This document shows positions 35,869-45,612 of a stretch of 64,000 bases of DNA, in pieces. Both the position numbers and the translations under genes were made by a program. Below the pieces are notes generated by a model. That model was not told the DNA's origin, did no database searches, and saw nothing but the letters and a program-made list of their open reading frames with translations. The stretch lies in NCBI RefSeq assembly GCF_041860085.1, contig NZ_CP124747.1:3162001-3226000 (forward strand), given 5' to 3'. How positions within the stretch are numbered: the first letter of the stretch is position 1; each line of letters starts with the position of its first letter. Source of the DNA: Schlesneria sp. DSM 10557 (lineage in GTDB: Bacteria > Planctomycetota > Planctomycetia > Planctomycetales > Planctomycetaceae).

Positions 35869-36085
35869 GCCCCCCTTCCCGCTTCGTGATGGAGCCGCCA
35901 GCGAACTGGAATCAGCCCTTGGTGAAATCGCTCGCAGGCGTCTTCGTCAGCCAACCTTTCTCGGAGAACAGACCCATTTTCAGAAACCTCGCGGGGGATG
36001 ACTGCCGCGATCAGTAGCCTCCTGCCGATGGGGCGAATGAACTGCCCGTAGCCTGACTTTTCCAACCTGTTTCCTACGGATCCTT

Positions 36086-36736
36086 ATGCCGCTCTGGCCA
36101 GAACAGACTGTTACCCAGAACCTGCTGGTGAATGCCAGACAGGGAGATCGCGTCGCGGTGAACCGGCTGCTGGAACGGCACCGGAATTCACTCAGAAAAT
36201 TGATCCAGTTGCGACTGGACCGGAAGATCGCGCAGCGAGTTGATGCCAGCGATGTGGTCCAGGATGTTCTGATGGAAGCCAATACGCGACTTCAGGAATA
36301 TCTGTCAGATCCGCGGTTACCATTTCATCTCTGGCTGCGGCAACTGGCCAAAGACCGGATGATCGACATGCACCGTCGACACCGGGGAGCGCAGCGCCGC
36401 AGCCTGGACCGCGAACAGTCGATGACGTCCCCCCAGTTCGCAGATCAATCAGGGCTGGATCTGATGGGTCAGCTTGCCGATCAGGAACTGACTCCCGCCG
36501 CCGCCAGCATCCGCAAGGAACTGGAATCCCGATTCCTGATCGCCCTTGATCAGCTCGACGACGAAGACCGTGAGATTGTCGTGATGCGGCATTTTGAGCA
36601 ACTGGGGAACAGCGAGGTGGCCGAGGCGTTGGGACTGTCGGCAGCGGCGGCCGGGATGAGGCATCTCCGGGCTCTTCGTAAGCTGCGAGCGATCCTGGGG
36701 GATCGGCCCTCTCAAACGGAACAGCCCCATGAATAG
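36086..36736 (+). CDS. ECF-type RNA polymerase sigma factor
   Basis: 216 residues. Region 2 is visible as KIAQRVDASDVVQDVLMEANTRLQEY and PFHLWLRQLAKDRMIDMHRRHRG, and region 4 as LDQLDDEDREIVVMRHFEQLGNSEVAEALGLSAAAAGMRHLRALRKLR with the helix-turn-helix. This fits the planctomycete sigma group often encoded next to a Ser/Thr kinase, as it is here (the kinase starts 89 bp downstream). The kinase may control it by phosphorylation, an inference from gene order. Confidence 0.93.
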   Translation: MPLWPEQTVTQNLLVNARQGDRVAVNRLLERHRNSLRKLIQLRLDRKIAQRVDASDVVQDVLMEANTRLQEYLSDPRLPFHLWLRQLAKDRMIDMHRRHRGAQRRSLDREQSMTSPQFADQSGLDLMGQLADQELTPAAASIRKELESRFLIALDQLDDEDREIVVMRHFEQLGNSEVAEALGLSAAAAGMRHLRALRKLRAILGDRPSQTEQPHE

Positions 36737-36825
36737 CCTGACCACGTCTTCGACGGAACAGGTCATCCGGCCCGTTGCGGCAATGCACAGCGACCTTCGG
36801 TACCGGCTTCCCACGGAATAACTCC

Positions 36826-38508
36826 ATGTCACTCAGTCATGATGATCTGCTGGCATCCCTGCTGGACCGCCTCCTTGAGTCGTCCCGTCAGGGAAACTCA
36901 CGCGAAGTCGAAGCGATCATTCAGGAACATCCCGAACTGGCGACCGAACTGCGTGAACTCTGGGCGACCATGCAGATTGCGGATGACTTCGCCAGCATCT
37001 CGGAAATTCTCGACGATAAAGCTCAAGAGCCCGAACACAAAGACGGGGAGAACCCGCCGCTCGACTTTGGTGACTACGAACTGATCGGGGAACTGGGTCG
37101 CGGCGGGATGGGGGTCGTCTATCGGGCCCGTCAGAAAAGCCTCGACCGGATCGTGGCACTGAAGATGATTCTGCGAGGGGACCATGCTTCCTCATCCGAC
37201 ATCGCCCGATTCCGCGCCGAAGCGGAATCTGCTGCACAGCTTCATCACCCGAACATCGTCAATGTCTACGAAGGGGGTGAAGTTGACGGGCGGCCGTACT
37301 TCAGCATGAAGCTGATCGAAGGGACAACACTGACAAAACTTCTGGCGGATGGTCCCCTCCCTTCGCGCCAGGCCGCCGAGATGCTGGCACCGATCTGCCG
37401 GGCGATTGCCGATGCCCACCGTCGTGGGGTACTGCACCGGGATCTGAAGCCTTCGAACATCCTGATCGATCTGCAGGGACAAAGTTACGTCAGCGACTTC
37501 GGCCTGGCCAAGCGGCTGTCGGGTGACTCTGTTGACGGCGAGAATGGTCTTACTGCCGATGCGAACCTGACGATGACCGGCGCAATCCTGGGAACGCCGG
37601 GGTATATGGCGCCGGAACAGGCCGCAGGACGCCGGAGTGAGATCAGTGCCGCGACGGACATTTATTCGCTGGGTGCAATTCTTTACGCCATGCTGACGGG
37701 ACGGCCTCCCTTTCAGGCGGCGTCCGCCGTCGACACGGTGTTGATGGTCCGGGAACAGGACCCTCTGCCTCCGCGAATGCTGAATCCGAAAGCGGACGCC
37801 GACCTGGAAATGATCTGCCTGAAGTGCCTGCAGAAGCCGGCAGACCTGCGTTATCGAACGGCCGATGCCCTGGCCGATGATCTGGAAGCCTATCTCAACA
37901 GTGAACCGATTTCGGCCCGTTCGACGCAGATCTCTCAGATGATTGCGCTTGCCTTCCGCGAAACGCACCATGCGGCCATTCTGGAGAACTGGGGCCTGTT
38001 ATGGATGTGGCATAGTCTGGTCGTCATGCTGATCTGCTTCATCACGAACGGCATGCACTACCAGGGGGTCGAATCCCGCTGGCCATACGCCACGTTCTGG
38101 TCGGTCTGTTCGACCGGTTGGGCCTTCATCTTCTGGGAACTGCGCCGCCGGTCAGGACCGATCACATTTGTGGAACGGCAGATTGCGCACGTCTGGGCAG
38201 GGAGCGTCGGCTCCAGCATGTTTCTGTTCGGTCTGGAATGGATTTTGAACCTACCCGTGCTGTCGCTCTCCCCCGTTCTCGCACTGATCGGGGGAAATAT
38301 CTTCTTCGCCAAGGCCGGCATCCTGTCCGGAAAGTTCTACGTCCAGGGAGTGGTCCTTTACCTGACATCGATTCTGATGGCCCTGCTGCAACGCAATCCT
38401 TCGATCGATTTCGGAGTGTCGCTGTTCGGCGTCGTCCTGGGTGGCTCATTCTTTCTCCCGGGCCTGAAATACCATCGGCAAAGAACGCAAAACTCGCGCG
38501 GATTGTGA
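36826..38508 (+). CDS. Ser/Thr protein kinase, membrane-anchored, next to ECF sigma factor
   Basis: 560 residues from an ATG at 36826. An N-terminal helical region (1-80) precedes a kinase domain with ELGRGGMGVVYRA (89-101), VALKMI with Lys113, HRDLKPSN (204-211), DFGLAK (224-229) and GTPGYMAPEQAAG. All catalytic residues are present. The C-terminal third has about five to six membrane segments (for example LWMWHSLVVMLICFI and VLSLSPVLALIGGNIFFA). It is the likely partner of the upstream sigma factor, and the N-terminal region may bind it. Confidence 0.93.
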   Translation: MSLSHDDLLASLLDRLLESSRQGNSREVEAIIQEHPELATELRELWATMQIADDFASISEILDDKAQEPEHKDGENPPLDFGDYELIGELGRGGMGVVYRARQKSLDRIVALKMILRGDHASSSDIARFRAEAESAAQLHHPNIVNVYEGGEVDGRPYFSMKLIEGTTLTKLLADGPLPSRQAAEMLAPICRAIADAHRRGVLHRDLKPSNILIDLQGQSYVSDFGLAKRLSGDSVDGENGLTADANLTMTGAILGTPGYMAPEQAAGRRSEISAATDIYSLGAILYAMLTGRPPFQAASAVDTVLMVREQDPLPPRMLNPKADADLEMICLKCLQKPADLRYRTADALADDLEAYLNSEPISARSTQISQMIALAFRETHHAAILENWGLLWMWHSLVVMLICFITNGMHYQGVESRWPYATFWSVCSTGWAFIFWELRRRSGPITFVERQIAHVWAGSVGSSMFLFGLEWILNLPVLSLSPVLALIGGNIFFAKAGILSGKFYVQGVVLYLTSILMALLQRNPSIDFGVSLFGVVLGGSFFLPGLKYHRQRTQNSRGL

Positions 38509-38703
38509 CCCGTTGCCGCGATCGGTGATGACGGCATGCTCTGGTCCACATTTCGGCGTTCCTGTCATGGACGAGCTGATTTAAACTCGCATCTTTAACT
38601 CGCGTCGTTGCGATTGGAGGAGGGTGGGCCATTTCGGTTCTCTTCCGTTGCACCGATCAGTTGTGTTTCCATCCAACGAGTGCCGCTGCCGGGGATCTCT
38701 TTC

Positions 38704-39564
38704 ATGAATTCATTGTTTTTGAGTGGTTCCTTGCTGTTGCTGCTGGCAGCAGCCGATCCCTCCGACAGCATTACCATTGAAGGGGCACAGCTCACTCTGA
38801 TTGAACATGCCGAACTCTCCGCGCGGGAGTCTGGCGTTCTGAGCGAGATCATCGTGTCAGAAGGAAAGACGATCGAGGCCGACGCCCCTCTGGCGATACT
38901 CGACGATCAGGACGCGAAGCTGCTGAAAGCCCGTGCGGAAACCGAGGTCGAGATTGCCCGCACACATGCCGAAAACGATCTGCGGATCCGCTTTGCCAAA
39001 AAGTCGCTGGACGTGGCGCGGGCAGAGTTGAAACGATCACTCGACTCGTTCAACAGGTTCCCCAACAGTGTCTCGCAAACTGAACTCGATCGACTCAAGT
39101 TGCTGGCCGACAAAGCAGAACTCGACGTCGGACTGGCTGACATCGAAGTGGCCCAGGCCAAATTGACTCTCAAGCTGAAGCAACATGATCTCGACCGGGC
39201 GACGCTGCAGCTCGCTCGGCGAACGATCAAGGCCCCCTTCCCCGGAATCGTCGTGCAGTGGAAGCGGCAGCGCGGTGAATGGGTCGATGCTGCGACCCCG
39301 GTCGCCCGGTTCATCCGATTGAATCGACTCCGCGCCGAAGGGTTTCTGGCATCAAAGCAGGCGACCGGTTCACTCGTCGGCCGTGACGTGACATTCGTCG
39401 TCGACGGCAAGAAGTACCAGGGGAAGTTGAACTTCGTCCACCCGGAAATCGACCCCGCGAACCAGCAAGTCCGACTCTGGGCGGAAATCCAGAACGACGA
39501 TCTGTCACTTCGCCCCGGCCAGATCGGCAAGCTCGAAATCAGCGCCGCCAATCCGAGTCACTAA
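38704..39564 (+). CDS. HlyD-family membrane fusion-like protein
   Basis: 286 residues from an ATG at 38704 with a signal peptide (SLFLSGSLLLLLAAADP). The lipoyl-like half-motif ESGVLSEIIVSEGKTIEADAPLAILDD is followed by a long helical hairpin (about residues 65-165) and the returning barrel RRTIKAPFPGIVVQWKRQRGEWVDAATPVARFI, the usual periplasmic adaptor layout. It is shorter than most adaptors. No transporter gene lies next to it, so its partner is elsewhere or absent. Confidence 0.9.
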   Translation: MNSLFLSGSLLLLLAAADPSDSITIEGAQLTLIEHAELSARESGVLSEIIVSEGKTIEADAPLAILDDQDAKLLKARAETEVEIARTHAENDLRIRFAKKSLDVARAELKRSLDSFNRFPNSVSQTELDRLKLLADKAELDVGLADIEVAQAKLTLKLKQHDLDRATLQLARRTIKAPFPGIVVQWKRQRGEWVDAATPVARFIRLNRLRAEGFLASKQATGSLVGRDVTFVVDGKKYQGKLNFVHPEIDPANQQVRLWAEIQNDDLSLRPGQIGKLEISAANPSH

Positions 39565-39710
39565 TCCTCGACAATCGATCCCGCACTGTGACAGACCTGT
39601 TCCGGCCCCGCAGCCCTGTCGCTATCGCATGAACCAGGTCGCAGCGGCAAGATGCTCATCAAGATGCCCAGAGAGACCACGTCATCCCCCACTATTTACG
39701 ACAAACACTC

Positions 39711-39739
39711 TTGACGTATCTTTGATTTTCTTTTAGAGT
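39711..39739 (+). promoter_or_regulatory. sigma70-like promoter candidate
   Basis: TTGACG (39711-39716), a 17-base spacer and TAGAGT (39734-39739). It precedes the region with the hairpins, not a clear gene, so it may drive a small RNA. Confidence 0.5.
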
Positions 39740-39916
39740 AACGCGCACGGTCTTCTACGATCGAATGGAGATGGGGAGGCATTGGCATGCGCAGGTCGAT
39801 TCGCTCAAACGGATCGCGCGGGGAATTCAGGTGCGCGTCGACCGACGGCAAAATCCCCTTTTACGGTCAAAGAATCAGTCCGTGGCGAGGAGATGGACCC
39901 TGCGGAACGTGTTGTC

Positions 39917-40016
39917 GATTAGGTGCTCAAGATGCTCAAGGTTGCGCACCTTGAGCATCTAATTGAAATCCCTGTAAAACAGGGGTTTGATTGATTAGGT
40001 GCTCAAGGTGCTCACC
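39917..40016 (+). ncRNA. hairpins and direct repeat, possible small-RNA end
   Basis: AGATGCTCAAGG/CCTTGAGCATCT (39930-39941/39949-39960) is a perfect 12-bp stem with a 7-base loop. It is followed by AAATCCCTGT/ACAGGGGTTT (one G-T pair). The sequence GATTAGGTGCTCAAG occurs twice, 76 bp apart (39917 and 39993). With the upstream promoter candidate this could be a ~220-nt small RNA. Nothing known matches. Confidence 0.35.
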
Positions 40017-40330
40017 AATGTGCAGCGCGCATTTCTCGTCAGGAAGGACCCCGATCCGCAACGTCGCGGCCCGCTTCGTGACCAAAACCGTCACACAACA
40101 TGCACCTGCTGGCCTGCCCCCGTGCAATCATGGCGCCTCAGGATCAGTCCCCGTAAGCTTTCGTGAGTGCCGGAAGTGAGAATCAGACATTCCCCGAATG
40201 CGGTTCTCGGTACGAGGACCGCGTCTATAATGGATGAGTGACTTCAAGTTGCGGGTTTGGCGAGGGTTTACGATCAGGACAAGGGTTTGAGCACAAGTGG
40301 GTGCAAAGCCCTGCGAACCCACAGGAGGAG

Positions 40331-40370
40331 CCCAGCGGGGAGGGGAATTGCTCCGAGTCTCCCCGCTGGG
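40331..40370 (+). terminator. 12-bp hairpin, terminator-like
   Basis: CCCAGCGGGGAG/CTCCCCGCTGGG (40331-40342/40359-40370) forms a perfect 12-bp stem with a 16-base loop. No T-run follows, so a terminator role is uncertain. It lies 225 bp upstream of the CysH-like gene. Confidence 0.45.
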
Positions 40371-40594
40371 CGATCCCGTTGCGGCAATTTCCCCGTTTCT
40401 GTTAGATTTTTAGCTTACTGATCCGTGAAGCCATGTGGTGACAAGTGCACAGCGAGTTGTGCCGGATTTGCGCGAGAAAACGATCCCATTCACGACGAGT
40501 GGCCGGGGATGGCCATCCGTGGAATTGAGTCGGTTAAGCGGGACAAGAGTCGGTTAGAGGGTACGGACGGCGTACCGAGAGGAACAGCGGATTC

Positions 40595-41386
40595 ATGGCG
40601 AGACTTACGCAGAGCGACCTGAATGAACTCAATCAGTCTTTTGAACAAGATTCTGCCATCGATCTGCTTCGCTGGACAAAAGAGATCTTCGGAGATCGAG
40701 TCGCAGCACTCTCGGCCATGCAGCGCGCGGGAAGTGTCGTCTGTCACATGATCGGACAGCAGAAAGTCAACATTCCCGTCCTGTTCGTGGACACGGGTGT
40801 CAACTTCCAGGAAACACTCGAGACGCGAGACCGGATCGCGAAAGACTATCACCTGAATGTCATCACGCTGAAACCTGAACAGACGATGGAAGAGCAGACC
40901 GCGCAGTACGGGATTCTCTACCTGACCCCCGAAGGCCAGAAGCAGTGCTGCGCGATGCGCAAGACTCAACCGCTCCTCCAGGCCAAAGGGCAGTACGATT
41001 GTCTCGTCGGCAGTCTGCGCCGTGCGGAAGGGGGCCGGCGGGGCAACATCCCGATCCTTTCGATCGATACCGAGATGAACTGCGTCCGGATCAACATTCT
41101 CGCCAACTTCACCGATGAGCAGCTCGAAGAATACCTGGTCGAACACAACGTCGTGGTGAACCCGCTGCACTCGCAAGGCTTTACCACGATCGGATGTAAT
41201 CGCTGCACGACTCCCGTCCTGCCGAATGAACCCAAGCGGGCAGGACGTTGGCGGCACTTGGGAACCTGGTCGGCCTACTGCGAAATCAACCCGACGGACC
41301 GAAAGGGAGGACTCTCGAAAGCGATTGACCTTCCCCAGGATCTGATCGACCGCCTGCTCGGCACAAAGACAGACTTCGCAATCTAG
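40595..41386 (+). CDS. PAPS/APS reductase-family (CysH-like) protein
   Basis: 263 residues. It follows the CysH layout: an N-terminal helical part, [24 protein letters not shown], a Cys pair in KQCCAMRK and a second in GCNRCTTPV, as in the 4Fe-4S (APS-reducing) type. Two things differ from the usual. The P-loop region (normally S-S-S-F-G) reads [12 protein letters not shown], and the C-terminal catalytic ECG(I/L)H is not seen; only [10 protein letters not shown] is present. It may therefore not be a standard sulfate-assimilation enzyme. It stands alone, with no other sulfur genes nearby. Confidence 0.8.
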   Translation: MARLTQSDLNELNQSFEQDSAIDLLRWTKEIFGDRVAALSAMQRAGSVVCHMIGQQKVNIPVLFVDTGVNFQETLETRDRIAKDYHLNVITLKPEQTMEEQTAQYGILYLTPEGQKQCCAMRKTQPLLQAKGQYDCLVGSLRRAEGGRRGNIPILSIDTEMNCVRINILANFTDEQLEEYLVEHNVVVNPLHSQGFTTIGCNRCTTPVLPNEPKRAGRWRHLGTWSAYCEINPTDRKGGLSKAIDLPQDLIDRLLGTKTDFAI

Positions 41387-41434
41387 GTCGAGATTCTGTG
41401 AGTATCTTCGAATCCAACAGATTGGCGACAAACC

Positions 41435-43948
41435 ATGAAGCTGGCGACTGCGACGACTCACCTGATTTTCGGATCGACCTTCCTCTTCCTGAATTCCGCG
41501 AACACCGTTACCGGGGGGGACTCGCCCCCTCGCAAAGTAGACTTTTCGCGAGACGTACGGCCGCTCCTTTCCCGGCACTGCTTTCAGTGTCATGGCCCCG
41601 ACGAACAGGCTCGTCAAGCAGACCTGCGGCTTGACGAGCGTTCTGATGCAACCGGTGAACTTCCCAGCGGGACCCGAGCCATCGTTCCGGGCGACCCCGC
41701 TGCCAGTAGTCTGATCGAGCGGATCACGACCCCGGATGCCTCGCGGGTCATGCCTCCCCCTGAGATCGGCAAGCCCCTCTCCCCTGCAGACATCGAGATC
41801 CTGCGTCAATGGATCCAGCAGGAGGCCGAGTACGCCCGCCACTGGGCCTACATTCCTCCGCTTCGCTCACCCCTTCCTGTCAAATCGACTTCCGAACGGC
41901 AGGACAATCCTTCGCAGAACGAAATCGATGCCTTCGTTTTCAGCCGACTGCATCAGGAAGGACTTGCTCCCGCCGGTCCCACCGAACCGGAACTGCTCCT
42001 GCGCCGTGTTTCGCTCGACTTGACCGGACTACCCCCCTCTCTGGAAGAAGCCAACCAGTTCCAGGCCGATGATCGGCCGGATGCCTATGAACGAGCGGTC
42101 GATCGGATTCTGGCGAGTCCCCTCTACGGCGAACGGTGGGGGGCCATGTGGCTGGACTTGGCACGCTACGGCGATTCACAGGGATACATCCATGACCCGC
42201 CACGATCCATCTGGCGCTGGCGCGACTGGCTGATCGAAGCACTGAATGCCAACCTGCCCTATGACCGCTTCACGATTGAGATGCTCGCCGGCGACCTGCT
42301 GCCCGATGCAACCGATTCCCAACGCATCGCCACGGGCTTTCATCGAAATACGACGAACAATACCGAAGGGGGGTCTAACGCCGAAGAGTATCGACATGCC
42401 TCGGTCGTCGATCGGGTCAATACGACCATGCAGGTCTGGATGGGAACGACGTTCGGCTGCGCCCAATGTCACACCCACAAGTACGATCCGTTCTCGCACA
42501 AGGAGTATTACGAGGTCTTCGCGGTCTTCAATTCGACCGAAGACAACAACAGCGAACCGCCCCTCCTTGAAATCGCACATGTCGGCCGTGAGAAAGAACG
42601 TGACCGTAATCGCCAGATCTTGGCAGAAGCCCGGAAACGTCATGAGGAACAGACGGTCCTCACCGATTCGAAAGAGCCAGACTGGGAGCAATCCGTCGAT
42701 CGTGCCACGCTGCCTGCCGACCTAATGGAGGTGATCACCCGCAGCACAGAACAGCGTTCCGAGGAACAGCAAAGGAAACTGCGTGACCACCATCGAACCA
42801 CGGTCCCCGAATGGATGGCCAGCCAGGCCGCACTGGCGGCAGCGCAGGGAGAACTCGACAAGGTCGAGACCACGACACCGGTTTTCAAGGAAGGAGCCGA
42901 GCGTCCCACCTACGTCGCCATTCGGGGTGAATTCCAGAACCGGGGCGAACAGGTCCGGCCCGGGGTTCCCGCCGTGCTGCATCCCCTTCCCCCCGGAACG
43001 AAGCTGGATCGGCTGAGATTTGCGGAGTGGCTAATGGATTCCGCAAACCCGCTGACTGGTCGCGTGACGGTGAATCGGCTCTGGCAGGAACTGTTCGGAA
43101 TTGGACTGGTCGAATCCAGCGAAGAATTCGGCAATCAGGGGGAACCTCCGTCGCACCCTGAACTGCTCGACTGGCTGGCCACCGAAATGATTCGAACCGG
43201 CTGGGATACCAAGAACATGCTGCGGAGGATCGTCTCCTCGGCTGCTTACCGACAGTCCTCGTACGTCAGCGATGAACTGGCCCTTCGTGATCCGAACAAC
43301 CGTTTGATCGGTCGAGGTCCCCGCGTCCGCCTCCCGGCAGAGACCGTGCGAGATCAGGCCTTGTTCGTCGCCGGATTGCTCAGTCCGAAATTGTATGGGC
43401 CACCCGTTCATCCTCCGCAGCCTGTCAACGGACTGGCAGCGGCCTTCGGGCAAAGCACCGACTGGGAAACGAGTCGCGGCGAAGACCGGCACCGACGTGC
43501 TCTCTACACCCGCTGGCGGCGAAACCTTCCCTACCCGTCGATGATCACCTTCGATGCTCCAGAAAGAAGCGTCTGCAGCCTGCGACGAACTCGCACTAAT
43601 ACTCCCTTGCAGGCGCTCGTGACGCTGAACGATCAGGTCTACGTCGAAGCGGCTCAGGCACTGGCTCGCCGAATCATGACGGAAGGGGGCGACACCACAG
43701 CCAGCCGCGCGGCCTACGGGCTGCGACTGGTTCTCACCCGATCCCCGGCCGAACAGGAAACGAACCGGCTGGTCCAACTTCATCAGACAGTCCATGCGAC
43801 GTTAGGGACCGATCTGGCGAAGGCCACTCCTCTGGCGACCAAGCCGCTAGGTCCGCTGCCTGAGGCGTCGGACACCATCGAGGCTGCCACCTGGACGGTC
43901 GTCGGCAATGTCCTGCTGAACCTGGACGAGTTCCTGTCGAAACCTTGA
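41435..43948 (+). CDS. DUF1549/DUF1553 protein with planctomycete cytochrome domain
   Basis: 837 residues. After a signal peptide (HLIFGSTFLFLNSANTVTGG) a C-type haem motif CFQCH lies in the PSCyt1-type segment VDFSRDVRPLLSRHCFQCHGPDE. Next are DUF1549 (NEIDAFVFSRL, RRVSLDLTGLPP, WLDLARYGDSQGY, LLPDATDSQRIATGFHRN), a second CAQCHTHKYDP, and DUF1553 (NPLTGRVTVNRLWQELFGIGLV, YRQSSYVS, RRTRTNTPLQALVTLND). This very common planctomycete protein is probably exported. It is usually paired with a DUF1501 protein, as here, 113 bp upstream of it. The function is unknown. Confidence 0.95.
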   Translation: MKLATATTHLIFGSTFLFLNSANTVTGGDSPPRKVDFSRDVRPLLSRHCFQCHGPDEQARQADLRLDERSDATGELPSGTRAIVPGDPAASSLIERITTPDASRVMPPPEIGKPLSPADIEILRQWIQQEAEYARHWAYIPPLRSPLPVKSTSERQDNPSQNEIDAFVFSRLHQEGLAPAGPTEPELLLRRVSLDLTGLPPSLEEANQFQADDRPDAYERAVDRILASPLYGERWGAMWLDLARYGDSQGYIHDPPRSIWRWRDWLIEALNANLPYDRFTIEMLAGDLLPDATDSQRIATGFHRNTTNNTEGGSNAEEYRHASVVDRVNTTMQVWMGTTFGCAQCHTHKYDPFSHKEYYEVFAVFNSTEDNNSEPPLLEIAHVGREKERDRNRQILAEARKRHEEQTVLTDSKEPDWEQSVDRATLPADLMEVITRSTEQRSEEQQRKLRDHHRTTVPEWMASQAALAAAQGELDKVETTTPVFKEGAERPTYVAIRGEFQNRGEQVRPGVPAVLHPLPPGTKLDRLRFAEWLMDSANPLTGRVTVNRLWQELFGIGLVESSEEFGNQGEPPSHPELLDWLATEMIRTGWDTKNMLRRIVSSAAYRQSSYVSDELALRDPNNRLIGRGPRVRLPAETVRDQALFVAGLLSPKLYGPPVHPPQPVNGLAAAFGQSTDWETSRGEDRHRRALYTRWRRNLPYPSMITFDAPERSVCSLRRTRTNTPLQALVTLNDQVYVEAAQALARRIMTEGGDTTASRAAYGLRLVLTRSPAEQETNRLVQLHQTVHATLGTDLAKATPLATKPLGPLPEASDTIEAATWTVVGNVLLNLDEFLSKP

Positions 43949-44061
43949 AATCGGAACGGGCCGCGATTGCCCTCCCCACGCGATTGCCAGTCGACTCGAC
44001 CTCATGACCTGTGCCTGACTTTGTCCGGAAGTGACTCCCCCTTATTCCCGAGGGACCCCAG

Positions 44062-45525
44062 ATGAATCCACTCGCGACGTCTTCGCTCGAGGCTCTCGCC
44101 CATGTCACTCGCCGGCATTTTCTCGGAAGTGGATCCCTGGGGCTGGGGGGATTGGCGCTGAGCTCATTGCTCGGACATTCCCTCGAAGGGGCCTCATCCG
44201 CCGAAGAACCGTTCGCACCGACAGCGTCTCATTACCCGGCCCGGGTCAAGAACGTCATCCTGCTCAGCCTGTCAGGAGGACCATCGCACTTAGATCTCTT
44301 CGACTATAAGCCCGAGCTGTCGAAGCGCGACGGTCAGGACTGTCCGGCATCTCTGACAGAAGGAAAACCCTTCGCCTTCACGAGTGGCACCCCTAAGCTG
44401 CTGGGGACACCCCAAAAGTTTGCTCAGTACGGGCAGTCTGGTGCGTGGGTCTCGGCGGCAATGCCGAACGTGGCAGCGATTGCCGATGAACTGACCTTCA
44501 TCAAATCGCTGCACACGGACCAGTTTAATCATGGCCCGGCGGAACTCTTGCTGCTGACGGGCATCCCACGCACGGCCGGTCGACCCTCAATCGGTTCATG
44601 GGTCACCTATGGACTGGGCTCTGAAAGTCAGGATGTCCCGGGGTTCATCGTCTTTACCTCCGGGGGATCACTCCCCAGTTCCGGAAAAGCCGGCTGGGGA
44701 AGCGGGTTTCTCCCTTCGGTCTATCAAGGGGTTCAATGTCGTACCGGAGGGGATCCGGTCCTTTATCTTTCGGACCCGGAAGGGATGGATCGTTCCCTCC
44801 GACGACAGAGCCTCGACGCGCTTAACGATCTGAATCGAATCCACGCCCGGCAACTTAAACAGGCCGAAACCGCGACCCGAATTGCTCAATACGAAATGGC
44901 ATTTCGAATGCAGGCGGTCGTTCCAGAGCTGATGGATCTTTCACAGGAACCGGCGGGGTTGCTGGAAGATTATGGAGCACAGCCGGGTGCAGCTAGCTTC
45001 GCCAATAACTGCCTGCTCGCACGCCGCCTCGTCGAAAAGGGAGTTCGGTTTGTCCAACTCTCGGACTGGGGTTGGGACTTCCATGGGACGAATCCCAACG
45101 AAGACCTGCGTGATAATCTTGTGAAACGGTGCACGCTGATGGATCGTCCGGTCGCGGCACTCATCCGGGACCTGAAGAATCGCGGCCTGCTGGACGAGAC
45201 GCTGGTCATCTGGATCGGTGAATTCGGACGGACACCGTTCCGCGAAGGACGAACGGCCGCCGGGCCCTACGTCGGACGGGATCACCATCCGTTCTCGAAC
45301 ACCATGTTCATGGCGGGAGGAGGTCTGAAGCAAGGCTATACGCTTGGCGCCACGGACGAGTTGGGATTCAACGTGGTAGAAAACCCCGTCCATATCCACG
45401 ACATCCAGGCAACGATCCTGCATTTACTGGGTCTGGACCATACAAAACTGACATACCGCTTTCAGGGACGGGATTACCGACTGACCGATGTCGGTGGAAA
45501 GGTCGTCCAGGAAGTGCTGGCGTGA
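44062..45525 (+). CDS. DUF1501 protein with Tat-like signal
   Basis: 487 residues. The N-terminus has TRRHFLGSGSLGLGGLALSSLLG, a twin-arginine signal. The body has VILLSLSGGPSHLDLFDYKPEL, FIKSLHTDQFNHGPAELLLLTG, LVEKGVRFVQLSDWGWDFHG, DETLVIWIGEFGRTPF and GRDHHPFSNTMFMAGGGLKQG. It is paired with the DUF1549/1553 gene upstream. The two are thought to act together outside the cytoplasm on an unknown substrate. It is more typical than the unpaired DUF1501 at 33981. Confidence 0.95.
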   Translation: MNPLATSSLEALAHVTRRHFLGSGSLGLGGLALSSLLGHSLEGASSAEEPFAPTASHYPARVKNVILLSLSGGPSHLDLFDYKPELSKRDGQDCPASLTEGKPFAFTSGTPKLLGTPQKFAQYGQSGAWVSAAMPNVAAIADELTFIKSLHTDQFNHGPAELLLLTGIPRTAGRPSIGSWVTYGLGSESQDVPGFIVFTSGGSLPSSGKAGWGSGFLPSVYQGVQCRTGGDPVLYLSDPEGMDRSLRRQSLDALNDLNRIHARQLKQAETATRIAQYEMAFRMQAVVPELMDLSQEPAGLLEDYGAQPGAASFANNCLLARRLVEKGVRFVQLSDWGWDFHGTNPNEDLRDNLVKRCTLMDRPVAALIRDLKNRGLLDETLVIWIGEFGRTPFREGRTAAGPYVGRDHHPFSNTMFMAGGGLKQGYTLGATDELGFNVVENPVHIHDIQATILHLLGLDHTKLTYRFQGRDYRLTDVGGKVVQEVLA

Positions 45526-45612
45526 TGACGGAAGGCCGAGTTGAGACTGCCAAGTCGGTATCGCCACATGCGGGGATCTTTACAGCTCGCAGAGAAACAG
45601 CAAGGCATCCGC

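Larger units (their letters stand above)
39565..40594. other. 1,030-bp gene-poor region
   Basis: Between the HlyD-like and CysH-like genes. It holds a promoter-like site (39711-39739), a strong hairpin (39930-39960), a repeated sequence (39917-39935 and 39993-40016) and a second 12-bp hairpin (40331-40370). No convincing protein-coding frame is present; a 65-codon frame at 39765 has no family features. Confidence 0.6.

Noticed and set aside
39765-39962. 65-codon open frame as a gene
   Set aside because: Arg-rich, no family features, and it runs into the hairpin sequence.
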